This document shows, one piece after another, positions 54,167 to 64,000 of a stretch of DNA of 64,000 bases. Location: contig NZ_JACVPF010000002.1 of assembly GCF_018882055.1 (NCBI RefSeq), positions 1 through 64,000 of the forward strand, in the 5' to 3' direction. Position numbers and translations under genes: made by a program. Position 1 is the stretch's first letter. Every line of letters begins with the position of its first letter. Under the pieces are notes generated by a model. It saw only the letters and a list, made by a program, of their open reading frames with translations, was not told the origin of the DNA and made no database searches. This DNA is from Polynucleobacter sp. es-MAR-4. Its GTDB lineage: Bacteria > Pseudomonadota > Gammaproteobacteria > Burkholderiales > Burkholderiaceae.

Positions 54167-54241
54167 CACACTAACTCTTAACAAAAACCCCTCTAAAATA
54201 GGCCAGCAGCACCCATAAGAACTAGAAAATAAATAGACAAC

Positions 54242-55015
54242 ATGCTTGAACTCTCCACATTCGACCTTGGCTTATTGCTGGCCTGCGCTTTATTTGCGGG
54301 GTTGGTTGACTCCATTATTGGTGGTGGTGGAATGATTCAGGTGCCAGCCCTTTTTGCCGCCCTTCCAGGCTTTCCACCAGCCACCCTGCTCTCCGTTAAT
54401 AAGTTTGGTTCGATCGTGGGCACGATTGGTTCAGCCATTCAGTACAGCCGAGCCAATAAGAGCCCTTGGGGTCTAGTCATCATCTCTTCATCGTTTGCTT
54501 TTTTCGCTTCGGTTGCAGGGGCATATCTTGTTACCCAATTACCAACTGAATGGCTCAGAGGTGCCCTACCATTTTTGCTGCTGGCACTACTCATCTTTAA
54601 TATCAAATCTAGCGCTGGTCTAGTTCATGCACCCAAACACCAACACCACAAACAAAAAGCGATTGCGTCTGCTGGTGCTGGAATGATTGGCTTTTATGAT
54701 GGCTTTCTGGGGCCTGGAGCTGGCGCCTTTTACAAACTCTTCTATACCCGCATATTGGGATTTGATTTCTTACGATCTGCAGCGCCGGCCAAGTGCCTCA
54801 ATATTGCCTCAAATTTAGGCGCACTCTGTGTCTTCTTCTATCTAGGTTACTTTGACTGGAAGCTAGGTTTACTCATGGCCAGCGCCAATCTGGTGGGCGG
54901 TCAAATCGGCACCAAGATTGCAATCAAGCATGGCAACTCCTTTATCCGTAAAGGCTTCTTCATTCTGGTCACCATTCTCATCATCAAAACCTTCTATGAC
55001 GCTTTTCTGAAATAA
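54242..55015 (+). CDS. TauE/SafE-family (TSUP) membrane exporter
   Basis: The 257-residue protein has seven to eight hydrophobic segments. It carries the family start FAGLVDSIIGGGGMIQVPALF with the gate-like LLSVNKFGSIVGT, and a second internally related half with GAGMIGFYDGFLGPGAGAFY. TSUP proteins move sulfite, organosulfonates or other small anions. The substrate is unknown here. It stands alone, with yefM divergent upstream and uspA downstream. Confidence 0.92.
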   Translation: MLELSTFDLGLLLACALFAGLVDSIIGGGGMIQVPALFAALPGFPPATLLSVNKFGSIVGTIGSAIQYSRANKSPWGLVIISSSFAFFASVAGAYLVTQLPTEWLRGALPFLLLALLIFNIKSSAGLVHAPKHQHHKQKAIASAGAGMIGFYDGFLGPGAGAFYKLFYTRILGFDFLRSAAPAKCLNIASNLGALCVFFYLGYFDWKLGLLMASANLVGGQIGTKIAIKHGNSFIRKGFFILVTILIIKTFYDAFLK

Positions 55016-55129
55016 GCCCACAATCAATATCTCAATGGATTAGTGGGTTATTCGTAGATTTATGGTGAATTTCATAGTAAATTAGTCATATGCAGGTGCA
55101 GTTTATTAACTACAAAAATAGAGGGACAA

Positions 55130-55555
55130 ATGAAAATTTTATTACCAGTTGACGGCTCCAAGTCTTCGCTCAATGCGGCCAAGTATGTTGGAAAGTTGGC
55201 TAAAGATTTGCGCAGCAAGTGCACAGTAACCCTGATCAGCGTCCATGACGATATCGGCCTGGGTCATGTCAAGCAATTTGTGGCCAACAGCGTAATTGAT
55301 GACTATCTTCGCGAAGTCAGCGAGAAAGAACTCAAGGCAGCTCAGAAAGCACTTGATACAGCGGCTGTAAAACACAGCATGGTGATTAAGCGCGGCAATG
55401 TTGCCAATGAAATTATTGCCTTGGCCAATAAAGAGAAATTTGATCTAGTGGTAATGGGATCAAAAGGTCGTAGCGGCATTGTTGACGCCATCATGGGCTC
55501 TGTTGCCCAAAAGGTAAGCAATGCAGCTAAGCAACCTGTTTTATTGGTTAAATAA
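55130..55555 (+). CDS. Universal stress protein UspA family
   Basis: The 141-residue protein is a single Usp domain beginning MKILLPVDGSKSSLNAAKYV and ending in the ATP-binding signature GSKGRSGIVDAIMGSVAQKV. A good AGAGGGA ribosome-binding site precedes the ATG. It is monocistronic between the exporter gene and a terminator. Its role in stress survival is by family only. Confidence 0.93.
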   Translation: MKILLPVDGSKSSLNAAKYVGKLAKDLRSKCTVTLISVHDDIGLGHVKQFVANSVIDDYLREVSEKELKAAQKALDTAAVKHSMVIKRGNVANEIIALANKEKFDLVVMGSKGRSGIVDAIMGSVAQKVSNAAKQPVLLVK

Positions 55556-55587
55556 GCACAAAGGTTAATCATCGGATTAACTTCAAT

Positions 55588-55615
55588 AGGCCGTCCGTGT
55601 GACGGCCTTTTTTAT
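55588..55615 (+). terminator. Intrinsic terminator after uspA
   Basis: AGGCCGTC (55588-55595) and GACGGCCT (55601-55608) form a perfect 8-base-pair stem with loop CGTGT, followed by TTTTTTA. It lies 32 bases past the uspA stop. Confidence 0.92.
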
Positions 55616-55625
55616 GGGTTTATAA

Positions 55626-55862
55626 ATGAGTATTTTGCTTCTCTTATTTGCACCAGGAATTTTTGCCCTGTATTGGCTGATTCGCCTACAAATATGCCTA
55701 TCTAGAGCACGCTACCTGGTGGATACCTATGGCATGGATCGTAAAAAATTACGCAAGCTGTCTTGCAAGGAACTTAAGGCGCTTAGAACTTCTATTGACG
55801 AACTCAGGCATGCGAATGATGCGTTTGGCTTAGAGACTCTTGTAAGGCCTTATCGCGCCTGA
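55626..55862 (+). CDS. Small membrane protein, unknown
   Basis: The 78-residue protein has one N-terminal membrane helix (about 2-25, ILLLLFAPGIFALYWLI). A basic cytoplasmic part of about 50 residues follows, with MDRKKLRKLSCKELKALRTS and a C-terminal helix. No family is recognised. It converges with arsH (12-base gap). It starts only 10 bases after the uspA terminator and shows no clear promoter of its own, so it may be read from uspA readthrough. The coding assignment is plausible but not certain. Confidence 0.6.
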   Translation: MSILLLLFAPGIFALYWLIRLQICLSRARYLVDTYGMDRKKLRKLSCKELKALRTSIDELRHANDAFGLETLVRPYRA

Positions 55863-55874
55863 TAAATTAACCAA

Positions 55875-56594
55875 CTAAATTGATCGTTGATTTACGCGTT
55901 TAGATAACTCTTCTGCAGTCTCTTTTCGCTCGCTATAGCGATCTGTTAGGTATTCACTAATACCACGAGTGAGTAATGTGAACTTGTACAACTCTTCCAT
56001 TACATCCACTACGCGATCATAGAAGGAGGATGGCTTCATGCGCCCATCCTCGTCAAACTCTGCAAAAGCTTTAGCAACTGAAGACTGATTGGGAATCGTA
56101 ATCATCCTCATCCATCTGCCGAGAATTCGCATTTGATTGACGGCATTAAATGACTGAGAGCCACCACATACCTGCATCACAGCCAATGTTTTTCCCTGAG
56201 TTGGCCTAACAGCACCTTCAGAAAGCGGAATCCAGTCAATCTGAGTCTTTAATAACCCCGTCATTGCGCCATGGCGCTCAGGGGAAGTCCAAACCATACC
56301 TTCCGCCCATAACGCCAATTCACGCAACTCTTTTACCTTGGGGTGGGTATCGGGAACACTGTCAACTAAAGGCAGACCAGTTGGATCGTAGATCTTTACT
56401 TCGCCGCCCATAGCTGTAAGCAATCTAGCTGCTTCGTAGGTTAATAGGCGACTATAAGACCTATCGCGCAGAGAACCATACAACATCAAAAATCGCGGGG
56501 CATGTGAGCCTGTATGAATTTGCAATCTATCAAGCTCAGGAATCTGAAAGAGATCCTCAACTAGAGATGGGAATTCAAGCGGAGACTCAAACAC
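55875..56594 (-). CDS. arsH: ArsH NADPH-dependent organoarsenical oxidase
   Basis: The 239-residue flavoprotein has the FMN site [14 protein letters not shown] and the ArsH signatures [20 protein letters not shown] and [20 protein letters not shown]. ArsH oxidises trivalent methyl- and aromatic arsenicals. It is the last gene of the arsR-arsC-acr3-arsH operon, starting directly at the end of acr3. Length is normal for the family. Confidence 0.95.
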   Translation of the reverse strand: MFESPLEFPSLVEDLFQIPELDRLQIHTGSHAPRFLMLYGSLRDRSYSRLLTYEAARLLTAMGGEVKIYDPTGLPLVDSVPDTHPKVKELRELALWAEGMVWTSPERHGAMTGLLKTQIDWIPLSEGAVRPTQGKTLAVMQVCGGSQSFNAVNQMRILGRWMRMITIPNQSSVAKAFAEFDEDGRMKPSSFYDRVVDVMEELYKFTLLTRGISEYLTDRYSERKETAEELSKRVNQRSI

Positions 56595-57647
56595 TTAAGC
56601 CACATCCTTTTTGAAAAAACTTTCTTTAAACCACAATGCCACTGTAACCAGGCCAATCATGATGGGCACCTCCACCAATGGACCTATGACTGCTGCAAAT
56701 GCTGCTCCTGAGTTAATTCCAAATACTGCAATCGCTACAGCGATAGCCAACTCAAAGTTATTACTTGAGGCAGTAAACGATAAGGTGCAGCAGCGTTTGT
56801 AATCAATTCCCATCTTGCCAGTGATAAAAAAGGTCAAGAGGAACATCGCCACAAAGAAAATCAACAAGGGAACAGCAATAGTCACGACGTCCAAAGGAAG
56901 AGTCAAGATCACCCCACCCTTAAGGCTAAACATGACGATGATGGTGAAGAGCAATGCAATTAAGGTGACCTTCCCAATACGTGGCACGAACTGCTCGTGA
57001 TAATGTTCTTTAGTCATGAATTTAAGCATTACCACCCTGGTCAATATTCCAGCAATACAAGGAATGCCCAAGTAAACAAATACACTCTCAGCAATCTGCC
57101 CCATACCTACACTTACATTAGAGCCGGCCAGACCAAAGTATGGCGGCAGCACTGTGAGAAAGAAATAAGCGTAGACACTAAAAAACAGCACCTGAAATAT
57201 TGCATTAAATGCCACTAAGCCAGCAGCGTACTCAGCGGAACCCTTGGCCAAATCATTCCAAATAATGACCATCGCAACGCAAGGTGCAATACCAATCAGA
57301 ATCAGGCCAGCCATATATTCCGGCTGGTCAGGAACAAAAGTAATTGCTAAAAAGAACATTAAAGTAGGCGCAATAATCCAATTCATCAAAATCGAGATAC
57401 CAAAGATGCGCTTATCCTTAAATACATCAGGCAAATCTTCGTAACGAACCTTGGCAAACGGTGGATACATCATCAATATCAAGCCAATGGCAATTGGAAG
57501 ATTGGTTGTGCCGACTTGGAAAGAATTAATAAAATCTTCTGTACCGGGAATGAAATGACCCAAGGCGATGCCGACTGCCATAGCAACAAAGATCCATACC
57601 GTTAGGTAACGATCTAGAAATGATAGTTTTTTAGTTAATGAGCTCAT
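56595..57647 (-). CDS. acr3: ACR3-type arsenite efflux permease
   Basis: The 350-residue protein has about ten membrane helices. It contains the ACR3 core [18 protein letters not shown] with the conserved Cys123, and the C-terminal [20 protein letters not shown] motif. It exports arsenite across the inner membrane using the membrane potential. Its start overlaps the arsC stop by 4 bases. Confidence 0.96.
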   Translation of the reverse strand: MSSLTKKLSFLDRYLTVWIFVAMAVGIALGHFIPGTEDFINSFQVGTTNLPIAIGLILMMYPPFAKVRYEDLPDVFKDKRIFGISILMNWIIAPTLMFFLAITFVPDQPEYMAGLILIGIAPCVAMVIIWNDLAKGSAEYAAGLVAFNAIFQVLFFSVYAYFFLTVLPPYFGLAGSNVSVGMGQIAESVFVYLGIPCIAGILTRVVMLKFMTKEHYHEQFVPRIGKVTLIALLFTIIVMFSLKGGVILTLPLDVVTIAVPLLIFFVAMFLLTFFITGKMGIDYKRCCTLSFTASSNNFELAIAVAIAVFGINSGAAFAAVIGPLVEVPIMIGLVTVALWFKESFFKKDVA

Positions 57648-58123
57648 GCTTTGGTATGTATTTCCTTAAGACTCATGGAGTCGAGTTTTTCCAATGGCAT
57701 TGCAGCCAAAATATCTAAACGTCTTTTAAGTCCATTCTTCACTTCATTAAAAGCGGCTCGCTTCTCTAAATCAGTTCCCTGCACTTTTGATGGATCAGGG
57801 AAGCCCCAGTGGGCAGTAGCAGGTTGACCGGGCCAAAATGGACATACCTCGCCAGCAGCGTTATCGCAAACTGTCACAATAAAATCCATCTTGGGTGCAT
57901 CTTTTAGCCCAAATTCATCCCAACTTTTAGATCTCAAAAGAGTACGGTCCATTCCCAGCTCCTCTGCAATATCAGCAGCAATTGGATTAACGCTCGTACC
58001 TGGTGTTGAGCCAGCTGAATAACCCACAAACTTACCGCTAGGATGGGTGGACGCTAATGCCTCACCCAGTACCGAACGAGCTGAGTTATGGGTACATAAG
58101 AAAAGAATGTTGTATTGCTTCAT
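57644..58123 (-). CDS. arsC: Arsenate reductase, thioredoxin-coupled type
   Basis: The 159-residue protein has a low-molecular-weight phosphatase fold with the P-loop CTHNSARS (Cys10, Arg16) and partner cysteines Cys86 ([10 protein letters not shown]) and Cys94 (CPFWPG). These are the three cysteines of the thioredoxin-type cascade. It reduces arsenate to arsenite for ACR3. Its start overlaps the arsR stop by 4 bases. Confidence 0.94.
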   Translation of the reverse strand: MKQYNILFLCTHNSARSVLGEALASTHPSGKFVGYSAGSTPGTSVNPIAADIAEELGMDRTLLRSKSWDEFGLKDAPKMDFIVTVCDNAAGEVCPFWPGQPATAHWGFPDPSKVQGTDLEKRAAFNEVKNGLKRRLDILAAMPLEKLDSMSLKEIHTKA

Positions 58124-58449
58124 GACGCCTTTGCTTTCTTGGTAGATTTAGTGGTTTTGCATGATTTACCGCCACAACAGTTAGCCAATAAAAACTCGCT
58201 GAGTTCTTCAACCATGCCAGGGTTTGGCCTATAGATGAGATTGCGGCTTTGGCGCTCAACATTAATGAGATTGGCCTGATACAGCTCTTTTAGGTGAAAG
58301 CTGAGCGTCGCGTTCGGAATGCCCAACATTTCATGGATTTGCGATGGCAACAGACCCTGATCCCCTTTTTGAACAATGAGGCGGTACACGTTTAAACGTG
58401 ACTCTTGTCCCAAGGCAATAAATGCCTGAATAGCTTCGGTATTTTTCAT
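58120..58449 (-). CDS. arsR: ArsR-family arsenic-responsive repressor
   Basis: The 109-residue winged-helix protein has a recognition helix GIPNATLSFHLKELYQANL. The C-terminal cysteines Cys91, Cys92 and Cys97 (CCGGKSC) are the probable arsenite-sensing ligands, placed at the C-terminus rather than on the DNA-binding helix as in the E. coli plasmid type. A Lys-rich tail follows. It heads the ars operon and should bind the palindrome just before its ATG. Confidence 0.93.
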   Translation of the reverse strand: MKNTEAIQAFIALGQESRLNVYRLIVQKGDQGLLPSQIHEMLGIPNATLSFHLKELYQANLINVERQSRNLIYRPNPGMVEELSEFLLANCCGGKSCKTTKSTKKAKAS

Positions 58450-58451
58450 AA

Positions 58452-58467
58452 TTCGATAATAATCGAA
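58452..58467 (-). promoter_or_regulatory. Palindromic ArsR operator at the arsR start
   Basis: TTCGAT-AATA-ATCGAA is a 16-base palindrome ending 2 bases upstream of the arsR ATG on the minus strand. A TATTAT hexamer inside it could act as a -10. No ribosome-binding site precedes the ATG. The whole gap to the upstream ModA-like gene is only 37 bases, so the transcript may be leaderless (inference). Confidence 0.6.
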
Positions 58468-58486
58468 CTATATTACAAATTGATGA

Positions 58487-59242
58487 CTACGGAACGGCAA
58501 AACCATAACGTGTCATTACTTGCTTTGATTTGGGCCCTCTAAGGTAGAGGTAGAAATCCTTAGCGCTTGGGGCGGTATTTTTAATCAGAGCCATCTTTTG
58601 CTTCAGCGGCTTATGAAGGCTATCTGGTATCAACACATCATTTGCCTGAGCCTGAATTTGTGGTGATGAGGCTAGAGATAAAGCGGAGATCGCAAAATCA
58701 GCCGATCCCGTCAGAGCAAACATCGTCGCCTGAGAAATATTTTCCCCAAATACCAACTTAGGCTGAGCCTGATCCCAAGCCCCAATGTTCATGAGATATT
58801 CCTTTGCAGCCCTGCCGTAAGGGGCATGATCTGGATTGGCTATGGCGATTTTCTTTGCCGCCTGAATCGCTTTAATTAGGCCATCTTTGTCAGCGCTGAG
58901 CTTGATTGAATTGCCTTTTTTTTGCAAGAGAACAATTCTGCCGATTGCATAAAGACTGCCCTCATCTACTGTTAGGCCATTTTTATACAAGTCATCTATA
59001 TAAGCTTCATCAGCAGACATGAGCAAACCAAAAGGTGCGCCATTTTTAATCTGCTGCCAGAGGACACCTGATGAGCCGAACACCAACTTCACATCCTGCC
59101 CTTTATCAGACTTGTAGTTGGCAGCAATTTCTTCTAAAGCAAACTTGAGATCTGAGGCTGCAGCTATTGTTGGCGCGGTTTGGGCCCATGAAATTGACAC
59201 GAAGGCATAGAAGGCCAATAAAGCTGACAGGATATGTTTCAT
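58487..59242 (-). CDS. modA: ModA-like molybdate-type substrate-binding protein
   Basis: The 251-residue precursor has a Sec signal (MKHILSALLAFYAFVSISWA, cleavage near AQ-T) and the periplasmic binding fold of ModA: AAASDLKFALEEIA, VFGSSGVLWQQI, IANPDHAPYGRAAKEYL and the hinge GENISQATMFALTG. No modB or modC permease gene is adjacent. It lies directly upstream of arsR in the same direction. Molybdate or tungstate is the likely ligand by family. An oxyanion such as arsenate is not excluded. Confidence 0.9.
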   Translation of the reverse strand: MKHILSALLAFYAFVSISWAQTAPTIAAASDLKFALEEIAANYKSDKGQDVKLVFGSSGVLWQQIKNGAPFGLLMSADEAYIDDLYKNGLTVDEGSLYAIGRIVLLQKKGNSIKLSADKDGLIKAIQAAKKIAIANPDHAPYGRAAKEYLMNIGAWDQAQPKLVFGENISQATMFALTGSADFAISALSLASSPQIQAQANDVLIPDSLHKPLKQKMALIKNTAPSAKDFYLYLRGPKSKQVMTRYGFAVP

Positions 59243-59315
59243 GAGGATTATTTGCTCTTTATCTCTATGACTATCTTTTGTTTCACTCTATTTTCAATAG
59301 TGTAACGATTTTTTA

Positions 59316-61685
59316 CTAACTACCGCCCTTGAGTTTACGCAAGGCATCTGCCATTGCATTATTCATTGGAGGTGCAGATCTTCTGTCTTCCTGAGGCCTT
59401 CTCGGTTCTGAGGCTCGCGGGGCGCCTGGTCGGTTCGGTCTTTGCTCAGGTTTTGCGCCTGCGGATGCTTTAGGGGCTTCATCAGAGAGCCTCATCGTCA
59501 GTGCAATCCGCTTACGCTTTTCATCCACTTCCAGCACTTTTACCTTAACAACTTGCCCAGCTTTAACTACGGTGTGCGGATCCTTCACAAAGGTATTAGC
59601 CAATGCAGAGATATGCACCAGGCCATCTTGATGAACGCCAATATCCACGAATGCACCAAAGGCTGCAACGTTTGTCACAACGCCTTCCAAAATCATATCC
59701 GTCTTGAGATCGCTGATTTTTTCTACGCCATCTTTAAACGTTGCGGTAGTGAACTCGGGACGTGGGTCACGACCAGGCTTCTCTAATTCTTTAATGATGT
59801 CAGTGACGGTGGGAACACCAAACTTCTCATCAGCATACTTTTCTGGGCTGAGGCCTTTCAGAATAGCTGCATCACCAATGACTTCTTTGACGCCCTTCTT
59901 GATGTCTTTCAGGATTTTCTCTACCAAGGGATAGGATTCAGGATGGACCGCTGATGCATCCAATGGATCTTTACCATTCATGATGCGCAAGAAACCAGCT
60001 GCCTGCTCAAAAGTCTTCTCACCTAAGCGCGGCACGCTACGCAAATCTGCCCGCGTCTGAAATGCGCCATTACTATCTCGGTAAGTAACAATACCCTCAG
60101 CAACCGTGCTGCTCAGCCCTGAAACCCTCGCCAGTAAAGGCGCTGATGCCGTGTTAACGTCTACACCCACCGCATTCACACAATCCTCCACAACCGCCAC
60201 TAATGACTTGGCTAGCTGAGTCTGCATCACATCATGCTGGTACTGACCTACGCCAATCGATTTCGGATCAATCTTTACCAACTCTGCCAAAGGATCTTGC
60301 AACCTTCTCGCAATCGATACCGCACCGCGCAATGACACGTCCATACCAGGCAACTCTTTTGAGGCGTACTCAGAGGCGGAGTAAACCGATGCTCCTGCTT
60401 CTGATACAACAATCTTGGTGAGCTTCAGTTCTGGCTTAGCTTTGATTAAATCCTGCGCCAACTTGTCTGTTTCGCGTGAAGCTGTACCGTTGCCGATTGA
60501 AATTAAAGTCGCCTTATGCTTCTCGGCTAATTTAGCAAGCGTATGCAATGAGCCATCCCAATCGTTCTTAGGCTGGTGTGGGTAGATTACATCGGTATCC
60601 ACCACTTTACCGGTGGCATCGACCACAGCCACCTTCACACCCGTTCTCATGCCTGGGTCTAGGCCAATTGTGACTTTAGGGCCTGCGGGTGCAGCCAATA
60701 GCAAATCTTTCAGATTGCGTGCGAATACATTGATCGCTTCAGTCTCAGAGCGCTCGCGTAAGGCGCTCATCAGCTCTGATTCCAAATGCATGGAGCACTT
60801 AATACGCCAAGTCCAACGCACAGTCTCTGCTAGCCATTGGTCTGCAGGGCGACCTTCATTCTTAATCTTAAATTGGTTGGCAATGCGGGATTCACATGGG
60901 TTATGCGGCGCATCCCATTTCGGCTTTTCTTCTTCAGTATCGAGACGTAGGTTGACCATCAGCATCTGTTCACGTCGCCCCCTAAATAGAGCTAGCGCGC
61001 GATGTGACGGAATTGCAGAAATAGGCTCAGAGTAATCAAAGTAATCGGCAAATTTTTCACCCTCTTGTTCTTTGCCAGCTATCACTTTAGATTCAACAAC
61101 ACCATGCTCTTGTAAATACGTTCTGAGAGATTGCACTAAACCGGCATCTTCTGCAAAGCGCTCCATCAAAATCTGACGAGCACCTTCGAGCGCAGCTTTG
61201 GTATCGACCACACCGGGGTTATCACCCTGATCAGATTTAAATGCCTCTTTGAGGTACTTAGCGGCCTCCACTTCCGGGTTCAGCATGGGGTTAGCCAATA
61301 AATCATTTGCTAGAGGCTCTAATCCTGCCTCTAGGGCAATTTGCGCCTTAGTACGTCGCTTGAGCTTATATGGAAGATAGAGATCTTCTAAGCGCGTCTT
61401 ATCCTCGGCCAACATAATGGCCTTCAGCAATTCTGGCGTCATCTTGCCCTGCTCTTCAATTGAGGCAACAATCGCCTTACGACGCTCTTCTAGCTCGCGC
61501 AAATATCCTAGGCGATCCTCCAGCAATCGCAACTGCGCATCATCTAAGCCACCAGTTGCTTCTTTGCGGTAACGCGCAATAAAAGGTACGGTTGCACCCT
61601 CATCCATTAAAGCAATGGCAGCAGCAACTTGAGCGGGTTTAGCGGATAACTCTTGGGCAAGGCGTTGTTCAATGGATGGCAGCAT
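59316..61685 (-). CDS. tex: Tex-family RNA-binding transcription accessory protein
   Basis: The 789-residue protein has a helical N-terminal Tex domain with [20 protein letters not shown], a YqgF-like RNase H domain ([18 protein letters not shown]), helix-hairpin-helix repeats around 500-570 and an S1 domain around 655-725 ([26 protein letters not shown]). The C-terminal tail is Pro/Arg-rich. It binds nucleic acid and interacts with transcription, by family. It is a single gene between modA and typA. Confidence 0.95.
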   Translation of the reverse strand: MLPSIEQRLAQELSAKPAQVAAAIALMDEGATVPFIARYRKEATGGLDDAQLRLLEDRLGYLRELEERRKAIVASIEEQGKMTPELLKAIMLAEDKTRLEDLYLPYKLKRRTKAQIALEAGLEPLANDLLANPMLNPEVEAAKYLKEAFKSDQGDNPGVVDTKAALEGARQILMERFAEDAGLVQSLRTYLQEHGVVESKVIAGKEQEGEKFADYFDYSEPISAIPSHRALALFRGRREQMLMVNLRLDTEEEKPKWDAPHNPCESRIANQFKIKNEGRPADQWLAETVRWTWRIKCSMHLESELMSALRERSETEAINVFARNLKDLLLAAPAGPKVTIGLDPGMRTGVKVAVVDATGKVVDTDVIYPHQPKNDWDGSLHTLAKLAEKHKATLISIGNGTASRETDKLAQDLIKAKPELKLTKIVVSEAGASVYSASEYASKELPGMDVSLRGAVSIARRLQDPLAELVKIDPKSIGVGQYQHDVMQTQLAKSLVAVVEDCVNAVGVDVNTASAPLLARVSGLSSTVAEGIVTYRDSNGAFQTRADLRSVPRLGEKTFEQAAGFLRIMNGKDPLDASAVHPESYPLVEKILKDIKKGVKEVIGDAAILKGLSPEKYADEKFGVPTVTDIIKELEKPGRDPRPEFTTATFKDGVEKISDLKTDMILEGVVTNVAAFGAFVDIGVHQDGLVHISALANTFVKDPHTVVKAGQVVKVKVLEVDEKRKRIALTMRLSDEAPKASAGAKPEQRPNRPGAPRASEPRRPQEDRRSAPPMNNAMADALRKLKGGS

Positions 61686-61733
61686 GGGGATCTATTTTTA
61701 CTATTATTTTTGGAATTTGGATTTCAATGAAGA

Positions 61734-61761
61734 ACAAAAGCCACCCGGAGGTGACTTTTGT
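61734..61761 (-). terminator. Intrinsic terminator after typA
   Basis: ACAAAAGCCACC (61734-61745) and GGTGACTTTTGT (61750-61761) pair with one mismatch around CGGA. On the minus-strand RNA the loop reads UCCG closed by C-G, followed by a TC-rich tail. It begins 19 bases after the typA stop. Confidence 0.82.
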
Positions 61762-61779
61762 TGTGCAGCTTGGAGTAGC

Positions 61780-63597
61780 TTAGTCGCGTGAGGCTTTTTT
61801 ACGCTCATGCTCCTTGAGGTAACGCTTACGAATACGAATACTCTTCGGCGTTACTTCAACCAATTCATCATCATCGATAAACTCAACAGCGTACTCAAGG
61901 TTCATCGCGATTGGTGTTACCAAACGAACAGCTTCATCAGTACCTGAGGCGCGAACGTTGGTTAATTGCTTACCTTTGATCGGGTTAACAACCAAATCAT
62001 TGTCACGGCTATGAATACCGATAACCATACCTTCATACAAAGGATCGCCAGGGCTCACAAACATACGACCGCGGTCTTGCAATTTCCACAAAGCATAAGC
62101 AACTGCTTCGCCATCATCTTGACTGATCAATACGCCGTTATGACGCTCACCCAAGATGCCGTCTTTTGCAGGTGCATAAGAATCAAATGTGTGGCTCATT
62201 AAACCGTTACCGCGAGTCATGGTCATGAAATCGCCTTGGAAGCCGATCAAACCACGCGCAGGAATACGGTACTCTAGACGTGTGCGACCTTTACCGTCAC
62301 TCACCATGTCGAGCAATTCGCCTTTACGCTTACCCAAGTCTTCCATTACGGCGCCTTGAGTGGTGTCTTCTACGTCAACTGTTAAGTTCTCGTACGGCTC
62401 CATCTTCACGCCATCCACTTCGTGGAAAACAACGCGTGGACGGGAAACTGCCAACTCGTAACCTTCACGACGCATTGTTTCTACCAAGATGGTGAGGTGC
62501 AATTCGCCACGACCTGACACTTCAAATACGGTGTCGTCGTCAGTTTCTTTAACGCGCAGCGCCATGTTTGATTTCAATTCGCGATCTAAACGCTCACGAA
62601 TCTGACGGCTAGTAACAAACTTACCTTCACGACCAGCTAATGGGCTGGTGTTCACCATGAAGTTCATGGTCAAAGTAGGCTCATCAATCTTGAGCATAGG
62701 CAATGCTTCTGGAGTATCTGGTGCGCAGATCGTTGTGCCGATAGCCAAGTCTTCAATACCGTTTACCAATACGATGTCACCCGCTTGAGCTTCGTCAACT
62801 AACTCACGCTCTAAGCCACGGAACTTCAATACTTGGTTAATACGGCCTTTGCGTTGAACGCCATCAGGGCCGTCCATAAACACAACATCCATCAACGGCT
62901 TCACAGTTCCGCGGTTTACACGGCCTACACCGATCTTACCTACGTAAGTGCTGTACTCAATAGAAGTAATTTGCAATTGCAAAGGACCTTCTGGATTGTC
63001 ATCACGCACTGGAACGTGCTTCAATACTGTGTCAAACAATGGGCGCATGTCGCCTTCGCGAACATCATCAGTCAAGCCAGCATAGCCGTTCAGGCCAGAT
63101 GCATACACCACTGGGAAATCTAACTGCTCTTCAGTTGCACCTAATTTGTCAAACAATTCAAAAGTAGCATTGATCACGTAGTCTGTACGAGCACCTGGAC
63201 GGTCAACTTTGTTAATCACAACGATAGGCTTCAAACCAAGAGCCAAAGCTTTCTTGGTTACGAAGCGAGTTTGTGGCATAGGGCCTTCAACCGCATCAAC
63301 CAAAAGCAAAACACCGTCAACCATGGAGAGCACACGCTCTACTTCACCGCCGAAGTCGGCGTGTCCTGGTGTATCTACGATGTTGATGTGTGTGCCGTCA
63401 TACTCAACCGCACAGTTCTTAGACAAAATAGTAATGCCACGCTCCTTTTCCAAGTCGTTTGAGTCCATGACGCGTTCGGTCATTTTTTCATTGGAGCGGA
63501 ATGTGCCTGATTGGCGCAAGAGTTGGTCAACCAAAGTAGTTTTACCGTGGTCAACGTGGGCGATGATGGCGATATTACGAAGTGCGCGTTTAGTCAT
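61780..63597 (-). CDS. typA: Ribosome-associated GTPase TypA/BipA
   Basis: The 605-residue GTPase has G1 AHVDHGKT (13-20), a switch I threonine in [12 protein letters not shown]3 [12 protein letters not shown] and G4 NKVDRPGAR. Domains II and III and the TypA-specific C-terminal domain follow, ending in a basic tail ([16 protein letters not shown]). It acts in ribosome assembly and translation under stress. It lies 51 bases downstream of truB on the same strand, a common Burkholderiales order. Confidence 0.97.
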   Translation of the reverse strand: MTKRALRNIAIIAHVDHGKTTLVDQLLRQSGTFRSNEKMTERVMDSNDLEKERGITILSKNCAVEYDGTHINIVDTPGHADFGGEVERVLSMVDGVLLLVDAVEGPMPQTRFVTKKALALGLKPIVVINKVDRPGARTDYVINATFELFDKLGATEEQLDFPVVYASGLNGYAGLTDDVREGDMRPLFDTVLKHVPVRDDNPEGPLQLQITSIEYSTYVGKIGVGRVNRGTVKPLMDVVFMDGPDGVQRKGRINQVLKFRGLERELVDEAQAGDIVLVNGIEDLAIGTTICAPDTPEALPMLKIDEPTLTMNFMVNTSPLAGREGKFVTSRQIRERLDRELKSNMALRVKETDDDTVFEVSGRGELHLTILVETMRREGYELAVSRPRVVFHEVDGVKMEPYENLTVDVEDTTQGAVMEDLGKRKGELLDMVSDGKGRTRLEYRIPARGLIGFQGDFMTMTRGNGLMSHTFDSYAPAKDGILGERHNGVLISQDDGEAVAYALWKLQDRGRMFVSPGDPLYEGMVIGIHSRDNDLVVNPIKGKQLTNVRASGTDEAVRLVTPIAMNLEYAVEFIDDDELVEVTPKSIRIRKRYLKEHERKKASRD

Positions 63598-63648
63598 GTG
63601 AAGCTTCTGAAGTTAAGAATAAGGTTAATAAATAAGGGGTTAAGTTTT

Positions 63649-64000
63649 TTAATGAGCAGAAGAAATCAAGCGCTTGGGATGTAAAACCCCAGAACGCCAA
63701 TCACCAGTGCCAATAAAGTTATGTGGTGCTGCAGTTGCACGATAAATACGCACTAGCGCTTCTATCGAAGGTAAATTAAGTGGGACTCGTTGACCCATTT
63801 CTAAACGTTTTGCTTGTTGCTCATCCACCGTTAAGTGGGGCAAGGTTTGCAAGAGTGCATCGACTGGCAAGATGTAACTTGAGCTATCTTGCAAGCACTT
63901 TTGGATGGACTCGATTGTGAAAGACTGCTCCAAAGTAAGGTGGCCAACTTCGGTACGACGCAAGCCAACTAAATGGGCGCCACAACCTAATGCCTTACCA
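63649..64000 (-). CDS. truB: tRNA pseudouridine-55 synthase TruB, 5' part outside window
   Basis: Only the C-terminal part of about 117 residues is in the window, and the frame continues past the right edge. It begins within GKALGCGAHLVGLRRTEVGH, the end of the catalytic domain, then FTIESIQ and the C-terminal PUA-like part with RVPLNLPSIEALVRIYRATA and a short end. TruB makes pseudouridine 55 in the T-loop of tRNAs. typA follows. The catalytic aspartate is outside the window. Confidence 0.92.
   Translation of the reverse strand, partial: GKALGCGAHLVGLRRTEVGHLTLEQSFTIESIQKCLQDSSSYILPVDALLQTLPHLTVDEQQAKRLEMGQRVPLNLPSIEALVRIYRATAAPHNFIGTGDWRSGVLHPKRLISSAH

Noticed and set aside
60613-61035. 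140-codon plus-strand frame opposite tex
   Set aside because: It lies fully within the well-supported tex gene and has Ser/Arg-rich shadow composition.

Overview
The window looks like a chromosomal segment of a betaproteobacterium of the Burkholderiaceae, most likely Polynucleobacter or a close relative. This is inferred from moderate GC, familiar protein sequences (phasin, bactofilins, ACR3-type arsenic genes, an NAD-linked molybdenum formate dehydrogenase with fused subunits) and compact gene spacing. There is no rRNA, CRISPR array, insertion sequence or prophage. No stretch above about 300 bases lacks a gene or RNA; the longest gaps (about 115-230 bases) hold promoters, hairpins or operator-like palindromes.

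Region by region: (1) 1-16053, minus strand, is a two-partner secretion operon: the outer-membrane transporter TpsB, a small lysine-rich histone-H1-like protein translationally coupled to it, and a giant repetitive TpsA exoprotein (over 4,550 codons) that runs off the left edge. (2) 16238-18323 is a divergent sensor kinase/response regulator pair, a possible regulator of the secretion operon. (3) 18487-22852 carries the de novo NAD genes nadA, nadC and nadB, with a BrnT/BrnA toxin-antitoxin pair between nadC and nadB. (4) 22902-23715 is MazE/MazF followed by a ParD-like antitoxin. (5) 23829-28562 is formate dehydrogenase. (6) 28764-34183 is envelope biology: a DUF748/AsmA-like protein, a lipoprotein, a YciI protein, an M23 peptidase and three tandem bactofilins. 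(7) 34369-39828 has a phasin, tRNA-Ser, acetyl-CoA synthetase, fumarase and glutamate racemase. (8) 39825-41633 is tonB-exbB-exbD. (9) 41630-51404 has tRNA-Leu, a penicillin-acylase-family hydrolase, two small exported proteins, purU, lrgA-lrgB, a gamma-glutamyltransferase, a PIF1-like helicase and a formylglycine-generating-enzyme-like protein. (10) 51468-55862 has tRNA-His, dusA, an RluA-type pseudouridine synthase, YefM/YoeB, a TauE/SafE exporter, a universal stress protein and a small membrane protein. (11) 55875-58449 is arsR-arsC-acr3-arsH, with an orphan ModA-like protein upstream. (12) 59316-64000 is tex, typA and the 3' part of truB, cut by the right edge.

How it fits together: central metabolism (NAD synthesis, acetate activation, fumarate hydration, formate oxidation to NADH) sits among envelope and stress functions. 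The regions that stand out are the secretion operon with its H1-like middle gene and modular exoprotein, the three toxin-antitoxin loci each with a recognisable operator layout, the bactofilin/M23 cluster, and the phasin promoter with nested palindromes. Molybdenum links the formate dehydrogenase with the ModA-like protein, although no modBC or molybdenum cofactor gene is present here.
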